Shown here one piece after another: positions 7,422 to 15,011 of a stretch of 64,000 nt of DNA. Position 1 is the stretch's first letter. Each line of letters begins with the position of its first letter. Made by a program: the position numbers and the translations under genes. A model generated the notes under the pieces. The model was not told where the DNA came from. It did not search any database and saw only the letters and a program-made list of their open reading frames with translations. Source of the stretch: Robiginitalea sediminis (GTDB lineage Bacteria; Bacteroidota; Bacteroidia; Flavobacteriales; Flavobacteriaceae); contig NZ_NGNR01000002.1 of NCBI RefSeq assembly GCF_002198115.1, positions 355,558 to 419,557 on the forward strand. Reading direction: 5' to 3'.

Positions 7422-9143
7422 ATGAACGTTTGGAAACACATAGACCATAAAGCGCTGGCCATGCTGGTGCTGGGCCTGCTGCTCTGCGCCCTTACCGCAA
7501 GGGCACAGGATGGTGCAACCCAGGAAGATTTTAAGGTGAAGAGCCCGTTTCACAACCAGTTGTTCTTTAACCGCTTCCTGATTAACCCCACCTTTTCCCT
7601 GGTGCGGGAGAACAAATCGTACCTGAATATCCTCCACAGGAACCAATATGCGGCTTTCGAGGACAACATCCAGAACTATTACCTCGGATTCAGCAACAAG
7701 CTCAATGAGCGCACAGCCCTCGGGATTGGCGTATACGGGCAATGGGAAGGCGTGGTTCAGGAGTTCGGCTTCAATGCGAATTACGCCCGGGCGGTACAGC
7801 TCGGGGACAAGACCCGGCTTACCTTCGGGACCAATATTACCTATGTAAGCCAGGGTATTGCCCAAAACCGGGTGGTGGCCGGAGAAACCGATCCGGCCCT
7901 GCTGGAGAATGCCAAGCAGAGCCAGATCTCGGTACAGCCCGGGGTAGCCCTTTCCATGGGGCGCTTCGACCTGGCACTCTACGGACGGGACCTTATCCGG
8001 TACAACCAGACCACCAATGAACTGGTTGCCGGGTTCAACGCCCGTAACCTGCATGCGGCCCTGCAATATTCCCAGCCGCTTAATGCCTACAGCGGACTGT
8101 TTAAGGATGGCCGACTGATGCCCATGGTGCAGGCAGGCCGAAATGCGGAGGACCGGATATCCTATATCGCCTCCATGTTGCTGGACCTTCCGTCCTACGG
8201 TTGGTTGCAAACCACCTACGACGACACCTACGGGATGTCTATGGGGATTGGTTTTAACCTGAACCACAGGCTTTCCCTGGGCTACCTTATGGAAAAGGAC
8301 CTCTCTGACGAGGGGGCAAACCTGGGGTGGAACCACGAACTCTCCCTGGCCTATACCTTCAAGGAAGATGAAAAAGCTGCGGATGCCTTTACCGCCAATA
8401 TGAGCCAGGACAGCAAGATTGACAACATCGTACGAAACTACGAAGAACAGATTGCCCAGTTGCGGGCCGAACGGGATGCGCAGCGTACCGCCAGCCGGAA
8501 CGACCAAAAGGATACCGAGCGCAATGCGGCACGCGATGCGGATTTGGTGGCCAGCGAGTATTCCCTGGCCTTCGAGAACCGGCTGATCCTGGACGAACTC
8601 ATGTGGCGGCAGGATTCTATAGAGGATGCCCGTACGGCCCTCTTTGAGGCCAAGTTCGAAAACCTGGTCCGGACCATCCGGCAGGAGATCCGCCAGCAGA
8701 ACGACGCACCTTCCAATACGAAGGAAATTCTCGGGCGCAGGCCGGTGCAGACGGCGGTAGCCACCGCGGCCCCTGCCAGGCCTGTTACGGAGAAACCCTA
8801 TACACCCGTGGAAAAACGGGATTTAAATGAATTACCCATAAAAGCTAAAAATCGGTCGGATATCGTTGGGGTATCATCTGGTTATTACCTGATTGCTAAT
8901 GTTTACAAGAACAAGAAGTATTTAGATTCTTTCATGAAATCACTGGAGGAGAAAGGTTTAAATGCCAAGCAATTCTATAACACAGAGAACGGGTTGTATT
9001 ATGTATATCTGGCCGGTTTTGATAACAAGATGGAAGCTAAGACTGCCTTCACCTCAGATCTGGGTGGGGAGTACCGGGATGAAAAGTGGATTATGGAAGT
9101 CTACAACCCGGTAGCTACCGCCGAGGTGAGTTACCAGGAGTAA
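7422..9143 (+). CDS. PorP/SprF family outer membrane protein with SPOR-like tail
   Basis: A 573-residue protein. A signal peptide (about 1-29) is followed by a PorP/SprF beta-barrel-type domain (about 40-325, opening HNQLFFNRFLINPTFSLVRE). A charged coiled-coil region (about 330-420) and a linker come next. The C-terminal 80 residues (GYYLIANVYKNKKYLDSFMK, then GLYYVYLAGF) have the pattern of a SPOR peptidoglycan-binding fold. PorP/SprF proteins hold surface adhesins of the T9SS/gliding machinery at the outer membrane; no giant adhesin gene lies next to it here. The DNA from about 8821 to the end is far more A+T-rich than the rest of the gene (33 G/C in 8841-8940 against 59 in 8541-8640). That suggests a separate origin for the tail. 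Confidence 0.8.
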   Translation: MNVWKHIDHKALAMLVLGLLLCALTARAQDGATQEDFKVKSPFHNQLFFNRFLINPTFSLVRENKSYLNILHRNQYAAFEDNIQNYYLGFSNKLNERTALGIGVYGQWEGVVQEFGFNANYARAVQLGDKTRLTFGTNITYVSQGIAQNRVVAGETDPALLENAKQSQISVQPGVALSMGRFDLALYGRDLIRYNQTTNELVAGFNARNLHAALQYSQPLNAYSGLFKDGRLMPMVQAGRNAEDRISYIASMLLDLPSYGWLQTTYDDTYGMSMGIGFNLNHRLSLGYLMEKDLSDEGANLGWNHELSLAYTFKEDEKAADAFTANMSQDSKIDNIVRNYEEQIAQLRAERDAQRTASRNDQKDTERNAARDADLVASEYSLAFENRLILDELMWRQDSIEDARTALFEAKFENLVRTIRQEIRQQNDAPSNTKEILGRRPVQTAVATAAPARPVTEKPYTPVEKRDLNELPIKAKNRSDIVGVSSGYYLIANVYKNKKYLDSFMKSLEEKGLNAKQFYNTENGLYYVYLAGFDNKMEAKTAFTSDLGGEYRDEKWIMEVYNPVATAEVSYQE

Positions 9144-9284
9144 TAAACCATCTTGACAGCCTCAGGACCGGTGTGCCTGGCCACCCAAACCGCGCAACGG
9201 GATACACGCCCCTGATCCTTTGCCAACCTGACCCGGCTATGGCCGGATGGCCTTCCGGACCCGGTCCTGGTCCGCTGCTCCTGA

Positions 9285-9330
9285 AAGAGCCGTTTTGCCC
9301 CCTTAAAAGGGCAGACGGCTCTTCTTTTTT
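9285..9330 (+). terminator. Intrinsic terminator of the PorP operon
   Basis: The arms AAGAGCCGT (9285-9293) and ACGGCTCTT (9315-9323) pair perfectly, and an inner TGCCC/GGGCA pair extends the stem. A run of T follows (9325-9330). The position about 140 bases after the PorP stop codon fits the end of the two-gene transcript. Confidence 0.8.
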
Positions 9331-9488
9331 CAGCCTGTTTTTTACAAACCACCAAGTCGGTTTACCTACGGGTTTCCCGATGAAATACATGGCTTTTATG
9401 CAGTTAATCGAAAAAATATGCATTTGCTGGGTGGGTTTGGGTGCAATTTGTAATTTCTCAAAACAAATACAACCCAAATCTCCATATT

Positions 9489-9611
9489 ATGAATGCGTAC
9501 TTTTACCCCCGAAAGCACGGCAGGGAAGCCCCAAGGGGACCTTCCGAACCCCACGACCTGTTAGCCGTTTTACCTCCAGGCGGCTCCTTACCAAAAGGTC
9601 CAATCGTGTGA
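9489..9611 (+). CDS. Possible 40-residue peptide upstream of response regulator
   Basis: A short ORF (MNAYFYPRKHG..., 40 residues) rich in Pro, Gly and charged residues, with no signal peptide or membrane segment. The main support is its upstream sequence. CCCAAATCTC followed by T-rich bases and TTATGAA closely matches the bases before the PorE-like gene at 6049 with the same spacing (9 bases from CCCAAAT to ATG). It could be a small protein or a leader peptide for the response regulator 250 bases downstream. It is not recognised as any family and may be untranslated. Confidence 0.3.
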   Translation: MNAYFYPRKHGREAPRGPSEPHDLLAVLPPGGSLPKGPIV

Positions 9612-9675
9612 ATCATTAAACCCATCGGGTGAGCCCCTCCGATGGTGTGCAGATGCCCAGCATCCTTTTTTGCCC

Positions 9676-9693
9676 GGTACCAGTACTGGTACC
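9676..9693. promoter_or_regulatory. Perfect 18-bp palindrome (candidate operator)
   Basis: GGTACCAGTACTGGTACC is its own reverse complement over all 18 bases. It sits about 170 bases upstream of the response regulator start, in non-coding DNA, and may be a dimeric regulator site. Confidence 0.45.
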
Positions 9694-9863
9694 TCCCAGG
9701 CGTATCCGGTTACGGATAGGTTTAGGTAGCGTATGTCCTGGGATACCGCAAAGAGCCGCCAGGGTTCCCGCCTTCGGGCCGGGAGCCCATGGGCATCTAA
9801 CGCCTGAGACCAACCTTCCGAACACTCAAAATACCCCGAAATACAACCCAAATTCGATATGCA

Positions 9864-10496
9864 ATGAAAACTACTATGCTTAAGGTAATGGCCATCGATA
9901 GCGATCCGCGCTTTCAGGAAGCCTACCCCTATTTTTTCAGCACCTACCGGGATTATCACCTGGCAGGGATGTATTCGTCCCTGGAAGAGGCTCTGGAGGG
10001 TTATGACTCCATCCGCCCGGATATTGTCCTGTCCGAAATTCAGCTGCCGTATCGCAGTGGGATTGAGGGAATTGCCGAAATCCGTAAAAAGGATCCCCAG
10101 GCCCATGTTATTATGGTTAGCGACCAGAATGCCTTCGATACCATTAAAAGCTGCTTTAAACTGGGAGCCTCCGGTTACCTGACCAAGCCCATAGACAAGC
10201 ATCGCCTGCTGGAAGCCCTGGAATCGGTACGATACGAGGGGGCAGCCCTCAGTAGCGATATTGCCCGGAAGGTAATTGCCATGTTCCGTCGTAAGCAATT
10301 CAAGTGTTTTTCCCAGCGCGAGAATGAAATCATTGAGTATTTGAGCCAGGGTGCCACCTACAAAATGATCGCCGAACGCCTTTTTGTTACGCCCAGTACC
10401 ATCAACTTCCACATCCAGAACATTTATTTGAAACTGGATGTGAATTCCAAATCCGAGGCACTTCAGAAGCTGCGGCAGATGGAGCTGGCCTCTTAA
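9864..10496 (+). CDS. NarL/LuxR-type response regulator with Glu at the phospho-acceptor site
   Basis: A 210-residue two-domain regulator. Residues 7-125 form a receiver domain: D12 and D14 in the acidic pocket, VS near residue 90 in the Thr/Ser position, and the conserved Lys in GYLTKP. The residue aligned with the phosphorylated Asp is Glu58 (PDIVLSEIQLP, where the family has a D before I-x-M/L-P). Residues 148-205 are a LuxR/GerE helix-turn-helix (FSQRENEIIEYLSQGATYKM). Asp-to-Glu changes can mimic phosphorylation, so this may be constitutively active or controlled by another input. No histidine kinase is adjacent. A strong terminator follows at about 10600. Confidence 0.85.
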   Translation: MKTTMLKVMAIDSDPRFQEAYPYFFSTYRDYHLAGMYSSLEEALEGYDSIRPDIVLSEIQLPYRSGIEGIAEIRKKDPQAHVIMVSDQNAFDTIKSCFKLGASGYLTKPIDKHRLLEALESVRYEGAALSSDIARKVIAMFRRKQFKCFSQRENEIIEYLSQGATYKMIAERLFVTPSTINFHIQNIYLKLDVNSKSEALQKLRQMELAS

Positions 10497-10939
10497 CGCA
10501 ATAGTTGCTTTGTGGGATTAGCTGCTATATCCGTCAGTAATGCGGACCGTTGCCATAGCGGTCCGCGGCTGATGGTACAACCCACGGCAATCCAAAAAAA
10601 AGGCCCGCAAGACGCGGGCCTTTTCATTTTAGGTTCCGGGGTCCTTGAACCTTAGGCCAAGCGCTTCTTTTCCGGCAATCAGATCCGGGCGCACAGGCCT
10701 GACTGGCTCTTAAGAATCACAATGGAGGCCCTGAAGAAGAAGGAGGAATGCGGCACTCTCCAGTATCACTTTTACGGGTATTCAGGAATCAGTTAGAAAT
10801 AAACGAAATGAATCCTGCCCGCAAGCGAGTGATTGTTCTCATAATAGAAGGTTTAGGTTGTTTTGTTCTTATACGATACTAAAAAACAGAAACTTACGAT
10901 GAATTTATTTTGTAAATAAATTCTGATAAGAAATGGAGG
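10497..10939. other. Intergenic region between response regulator and TonB receptor
   Basis: The region contains a perfect 8-bp hairpin (GCGGACCG 10542-10549 with CGGTCCGC 10559-10566, no T-run) and the terminator at 10593-10624. From 10625 to 10939 nothing coding is supported; a 24-codon ORF at 10722-10796 has no supporting feature. The last 100 bases before the TonB receptor stop are A+T-rich. Confidence 0.5.
10593..10624. terminator. Bidirectional intrinsic terminator
   Basis: GGCCCGC (10602-10608) and GCGGGCC (10614-10620) form a 7-bp GC stem with a 5-base loop, preceded by eight A and followed by TTTT. It can stop transcription from the response regulator on the plus strand. It may also serve the TonB receptor transcript on the minus strand, although that is 300 bases away. 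Confidence 0.8.
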
Positions 10940-13450
10940 TCAAAAGGTGAGGCGCAGCAGGGCGTTCGGGGTAAGGCCCAGGGCGTTCTGCAATACGGCT
11001 TCCACCTGGTTGGTAGCATTCCTGCGATAGTATTGGTTAACCGGGTTTTGCCGGTTGAGAACATTCAGCAAGGAAGCCCCGAGTTCCATCCGAGCTCTGG
11101 TACCCAGGGAAACCCTGTAAAGGGCAGAAACGTCCAGCCGCAGGTAATCCGGGAGCCTGGCACCATTGGCGATGTCGTAAAGGATTGGCCCCTGGCTGGC
11201 CGTGTTCCCGGGCAGGGCCAGTGTAAAGGGCCTGCCGCTGTGCCATGTGAGGCCTCCAGATACCAGGAATTGCGGGGCGGCATAGGTAATCCCGGAGCCC
11301 ACGGTGTGGGTAATGTCCAGGTTATTCGGAAAAGATTCCTCGGGCAGGCCGGGAAAGGAATAGGAGCTTTCCAGATAGGAATAACTCGCCCAGGCATCCC
11401 AGCGCCCATAGCGTTTTTTAACCATGAATTCCGCCCCATAGGCGTCGTAGCTTCCGTCTGCCTGCACAAAGCGGTAGGCATCCAGGAACCCCTGGCTCTG
11501 GCTGGTAATGCCGGTGACCTCCTTGTAGAAGGCCTCGGCATGCAACAGCCACCCCTTTCGGCTATAGGTAAGGCCCGCGGAAGACTGAAACCCCTGTATT
11601 AGAGGGATTTCGTCATTGTCTGTCAGTTGCCAACGGCGTTGCTCAAGGCCCAAAAAATCGTCCTGATAGATTACAATCTGTGAGGTGGTCTGGTGTTTTA
11701 ATTCGGAAAGGATTTCCAGGGTTAGCCCGGGGGCCAGCTCCTGGTTAAAGCTCAGCCGCGGCTCCCAGATAAGCCGGTTGAACTTCTGCAGATACGTCCC
11801 CCGAAACCCCAGGTTCAGGTGGGTCCTTCCGCCGGCAGACGCCCATCCCAGCTGCCCGAAAAGGGCCTGGGAGCGCAAAACGCGGCTCTGGCGCCGGATA
11901 TAAACCGGGTTGTCCACATCATCCAGGTCAGAGACCTTGGTTTCCTGGTACTGGTATCCCAAGGCATATTCCAAGGGACCCCGCCCGTGGCGTACCTGCA
12001 GGCGCACTCCGGTTTCCGAAACCTTGTTTTCCTGAAGGAAGCGCTGGTCCTGGAGGACGTTGGAATTGGTGCCTTCCAGGGCGTAATCTGTATTGTAGGC
12101 ATCGAATTCCGTGGCCCAGCGCGGGGACCATTTGCGGTAGTAATGCAGCCCTCCTGCAATCGTACTCTGGCTCAGCTGGCTTTCCCGGGGCGATGCGCCT
12201 TGCAGGCCTGCGGCTGTTTCGTCGAAGGAAACTTCATTGAATGCCGTTATAAAGTTAAGCCGGATACGGTCTTTATCGGTGGGGGTATAGAGCCACCTCA
12301 GGGAGAGGTCGTAGAAATCGAAACCGATATCCGAGGCATCGCCCTGGGCGTCCTGGGAGGTGAGTTCTGTGTCCTGGCTGATGCGGTCGTAATAGGCGGT
12401 ATAGGTCGGGGTTTCCACCCAGGGGTTGATGGCTTTGCGTCCGGCCAGCTGCACGGAGGATTGGTCCGATATGGGAACATCCGCAAACAGACTGGCATCG
12501 ATGAAGTTTACCCCCACACTCCCGAAAAAATCGCGGGTCACCCCTTGTTGGGTCTCCATGGAAATGGTGCCTGACACCCCGTCGGAGAAGGCCGCAGGCG
12601 TCCCGTTCTTCCGGAGGGTGACCTTTTGGGTGATCTGGGGGTTGTATAAACTGATAAGCCCGAAGAAATGCCCGGATTGATACATCTTGATCCCGTCCCA
12701 CAGGATGAGGTTCTGGTCGTGGGTGCCCCCCCGGATATTGATATCGGAGACTTTTTCGTTGGCACTGAGGATGCCGGGGAGCGCCTGTACAGCCTGCAGT
12801 ACGTCTTTGTCTACCAGGCCGGGGAGGAGGCTGAATTCATCCAGGTTCATCTGAAAGGCCCCGTCGTCCATCTTGTCTATGCCCCGAATCAGGAACCCGG
12901 AGACTACTACTTCAGGGATCTGAAGGATCTCCCCAATAAGGTAAACAGTTCCGCAGCTGCCGGATTGGAAAAACCCGGCTGCCCGTTTCAGGGTGCGGTA
13001 GCCCATGTGCCGGATTTCTAGCATAGGGTCCGCCCCGGTAACGGTAATCTCAAAGTACCCTTGCGGATCCGAAATTACAGCCTTGTCCTGTGCAAGGATA
13101 GTGGCCCCGGAGATGGGCTCAGAGGTATCTTTATCCTTCAGGTAGGCGCAGACCCGTATCCGGTTTCGGACAATGGCAATGATATTATCGCCCACGGGCC
13201 GGAACTCGAGCCCGGTCTGACCTGAAAGGTATTCCAGCAAGGCTTCACGCCCCATACCGGGGGACGGAGGGGGGAGGGTTACCCCTTCCAGAAGGGCCGG
13301 GTCGTAATTAAACCGGATGCCTTCGGAACGCTCCAGCTTCTCGAGGACGGTTTCAAGGGGCTCGGAAAGTGCAATTTCCTGCCCATAGCCCCAAAGGGCC
13401 ATAAACAGGAAACAGATCCAGAGTATTTTCGGTGTGCTACTCGTATTCAC
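10940..13450 (-). CDS. TonB-dependent receptor with N-terminal STN signalling domain
   Basis: An 836-residue outer membrane receptor. A signal peptide (1-23) precedes an STN (secretin/TonB short N-terminal) domain (about 25-95). A carboxypeptidase-regulatory-like beta-sandwich (about 100-170) and a plug domain with DINIRGGTHDQNLILWDGIK (about 230-300) come next, then a beta-barrel ending in an aromatic residue (LLRLTF). The STN domain is the part that contacts FecR-type anti-sigma factors. The FecR gene overlaps the start of this gene by 14 bases and the ECF sigma gene lies just upstream, so this is a FecA-type signalling receptor. No SusD partner is present, arguing against a glycan-uptake pair. 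The ligand is unknown; a siderophore, other metal complex or host/algal product is possible. Confidence 0.9.
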   Translation of the reverse strand: MNTSSTPKILWICFLFMALWGYGQEIALSEPLETVLEKLERSEGIRFNYDPALLEGVTLPPPSPGMGREALLEYLSGQTGLEFRPVGDNIIAIVRNRIRVCAYLKDKDTSEPISGATILAQDKAVISDPQGYFEITVTGADPMLEIRHMGYRTLKRAAGFFQSGSCGTVYLIGEILQIPEVVVSGFLIRGIDKMDDGAFQMNLDEFSLLPGLVDKDVLQAVQALPGILSANEKVSDINIRGGTHDQNLILWDGIKMYQSGHFFGLISLYNPQITQKVTLRKNGTPAAFSDGVSGTISMETQQGVTRDFFGSVGVNFIDASLFADVPISDQSSVQLAGRKAINPWVETPTYTAYYDRISQDTELTSQDAQGDASDIGFDFYDLSLRWLYTPTDKDRIRLNFITAFNEVSFDETAAGLQGASPRESQLSQSTIAGGLHYYRKWSPRWATEFDAYNTDYALEGTNSNVLQDQRFLQENKVSETGVRLQVRHGRGPLEYALGYQYQETKVSDLDDVDNPVYIRRQSRVLRSQALFGQLGWASAGGRTHLNLGFRGTYLQKFNRLIWEPRLSFNQELAPGLTLEILSELKHQTTSQIVIYQDDFLGLEQRRWQLTDNDEIPLIQGFQSSAGLTYSRKGWLLHAEAFYKEVTGITSQSQGFLDAYRFVQADGSYDAYGAEFMVKKRYGRWDAWASYSYLESSYSFPGLPEESFPNNLDITHTVGSGITYAAPQFLVSGGLTWHSGRPFTLALPGNTASQGPILYDIANGARLPDYLRLDVSALYRVSLGTRARMELGASLLNVLNRQNPVNQYYRRNATNQVEAVLQNALGLTPNALLRLTF

Positions 13451-14348
13451 CTGCGCTTATGATCACTTCTCCAGCCCCCGCCTGACGGAACTGGTATCCC
13501 ATGGGGCCGGTAACAGCCCTCAGGGCCTCCTCCAGGTCATCGTGGGGGAAACTGCCTGTAAACAGCCGCGTATCGTCTATATCCTCCAGGGTTAACCGGA
13601 TAGGGTACTGGTTTTCCAGTTCCTGGAATACCAGCAGAATAGGAATGCGTTCGAAATCGGAGTAGTTGCCATTCCAGGCAGGTTCCAGGGCGGTATGGTT
13701 GCCGGTGGTAACCGTTTCTTCCACCACCTGCAGATACTGCCCAGCAGGAAGTTCGTAGTACGCTTCTCCGCGGCGAACGCCCACGCGTCCCTCATAGCAG
13801 TATACCTGAAACAGTCCGTCCCGCTGGCGGACATTAAACTGAGTACCCAGGACGCTAACGACTCCATCCGGTGTCATGACGTCGAAACGGGACCCTTTGG
13901 CTACTTTAAAATAGGCTTCCCCTTCCAGGCGCACTTCCCGCCGATCTTCCCAACCGGCCTTCCGGTAGGCGAGCTCAGAAGCAGTATTCAGACGTACAAA
14001 GGAACTGTCGGGCAGGTAAACTTCTGTTTTCTCGCCCTCCATAGCCAGAACCTGGGTTTCCCGGTTTCGGATAACAAAAACGCTTACCAGTAGCCCGATT
14101 ACCAGGACACTGGCAATGCGCAGCATATTCGGCCAGAGCTTCCGGACCTTAGCCTGGGTCTGGGCAGGGTGCTGGCTGCGGAAAGAGGCATAATGGGCTT
14201 TGGCATCGAATTCCGGGGCCCGGAATGCCCTGGCCGAGGCGGCGACTTCCTTCAGGAAAGCCGCATCTTCCAGCTTTTCGAAGGCCTCCCGCTCTTCCGG
14301 TTTCAGCCCATCGGCCAGCCATTTTTCTATGAGGTAGTCCTTTTCCAT
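13437..14348 (-). CDS. FecR family anti-sigma factor
   Basis: A 303-residue single-pass inner membrane protein. The cytoplasmic N-terminus (about 1-73) would hold the sigma factor. A transmembrane helix follows (about 74-94, MLRIASVLVIGLLVSVFVI). The periplasmic FecR domain contains the diagnostic segments GEKTEVYLPDSSFVRLNTAS, VRLEGEAYFKVAK and SVLGTQFNVR. The C-terminal DUF4974-like segment (PILLVFQELENQYPIRLTLE) would meet the STN domain of the receptor. The end overlaps the TonB receptor by 14 bases, implying coupled translation. The expected role is to pass ligand binding at the outer membrane to the ECF sigma factor encoded 47 bases upstream. Confidence 0.92.
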   Translation of the reverse strand: MEKDYLIEKWLADGLKPEEREAFEKLEDAAFLKEVAASARAFRAPEFDAKAHYASFRSQHPAQTQAKVRKLWPNMLRIASVLVIGLLVSVFVIRNRETQVLAMEGEKTEVYLPDSSFVRLNTASELAYRKAGWEDRREVRLEGEAYFKVAKGSRFDVMTPDGVVSVLGTQFNVRQRDGLFQVYCYEGRVGVRRGEAYYELPAGQYLQVVEETVTTGNHTALEPAWNGNYSDFERIPILLVFQELENQYPIRLTLEDIDDTRLFTGSFPHDDLEEALRAVTGPMGYQFRQAGAGEVIISAGEYE

Positions 14349-14395
14349 AATGCAAGTTCTTACCTATATAACAACCATGTGTTCAAAATTCCTGA

Positions 14396-14920
14396 TCATT
14401 TCAGTGAAAAATCTTCCAGGCGGGACCTTAAATGGTTAAATGCCGTGTAAATCCGGTACTCCACTACCTTTCGGGTAATGCCCAGCATGTCTGCGATTTC
14501 CTGGTGTTTCTTGCCCTCGGCCTTATTCAGCAGGAAGGCTGTTCGCTGCTCTTCCGTCAGTTCCGAAAGCGCCTGCTGGTATTGTTTGAGGAATTCCTCC
14601 TGGCGCATCAGGGATTCAGGGTCCTCCCCGTGGGCCTCGGCCGGTTTTTCCATCTGGTATTTCAGGACCACTTTCCGGTGCTTGAGCTCGTTTAGCATCA
14701 GGTTGTTGGCCACGGTAAACAGAAAGGACCTGGCCTTGGAAGGCAGGACCTCCGCGCATTTTTCCCAAAGCCGGGCAAAAGCCTCCTGCATTTTGTCGCT
14801 GGCCGTATCCTCCTGTCCGTACTTATAATAGATGAAATCCCTGAGATCCTTGGAGTGATCCTCATACAAACGCGCAAAGATCGATTCCTCGCACGTGTTC
14901 TGGTGTAATTCCTTTTCCAA
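14396..14920 (-). CDS. ECF sigma factor (FecI/Bacteroidetes type)
   Basis: A 174-residue sigma factor with a region 2 (FARLYEDHSKDLRDFIYYKY through AFARLWEKCAEV and FLFTVANNLMLNELKHRKVV) and a region 4 (LSELTEEQRTAFLLNKAEGK, then EIADMLGITRKVVEYRIYTA). Both DNA-binding regions are complete. It is the first gene of a sigma/FecR/TonB receptor operon. The promoter region is shared with a divergent Asp-rich lipoprotein gene starting at 15012, the most obvious extra target. Confidence 0.93.
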   Translation of the reverse strand: MEKELHQNTCEESIFARLYEDHSKDLRDFIYYKYGQEDTASDKMQEAFARLWEKCAEVLPSKARSFLFTVANNLMLNELKHRKVVLKYQMEKPAEAHGEDPESLMRQEEFLKQYQQALSELTEEQRTAFLLNKAEGKKHQEIADMLGITRKVVEYRIYTAFNHLRSRLEDFSLK

Positions 14921-15011
14921 AACGGGGTTGGTTAGATAGGGTGTCTAAAGGTAAAAAAGAAAAAATGAAAAAATTTTCAGGAGTTTTACCGTTATGGTTG
15001 TTACATAATAA
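14921..15011. promoter_or_regulatory. Divergent promoter region, ECF sigma operon and lipoprotein
   Basis: These 91 A+T-rich bases separate two divergent start codons. They include TGAAAA-AA-TTTTCA (about 14964-14980), a short inverted repeat that may be part of a regulated promoter. No TAnnTTTG box with confident spacing is seen on either strand, compatible with use of an alternative sigma factor. Confidence 0.4.

Larger units (their letters stand above)
9331..9863. other. Long leader region upstream of the response regulator
   Basis: This stretch separates the PorP terminator from the response regulator. It contains a possible 40-codon ORF (9489-9611), a perfect 18-bp palindrome (9676-9693) and a 9-bp hairpin with one G-U pair (9762-9770 with 9780-9788). 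The sequence ACAACCCAAAT occurs just upstream of both the short ORF and the regulator start. Apart from the short ORF, no coding sequence is supported. Confidence 0.45.

Noticed and set aside
5986-9143. Long open frames on the strand opposite the PorE-like and PorP genes (about 5986-7410 and 7392-8507 minus)
   Set aside because: They have no signal peptide or family motif, and overlap genes with firm domain evidence. Long antisense frames are expected from the codon bias of high-GC genes.
10722-10796. 24-codon ORF between response regulator and TonB receptor
   Set aside because: Too short to judge, with no upstream element like that of the 9489 ORF and no recognisable motif.
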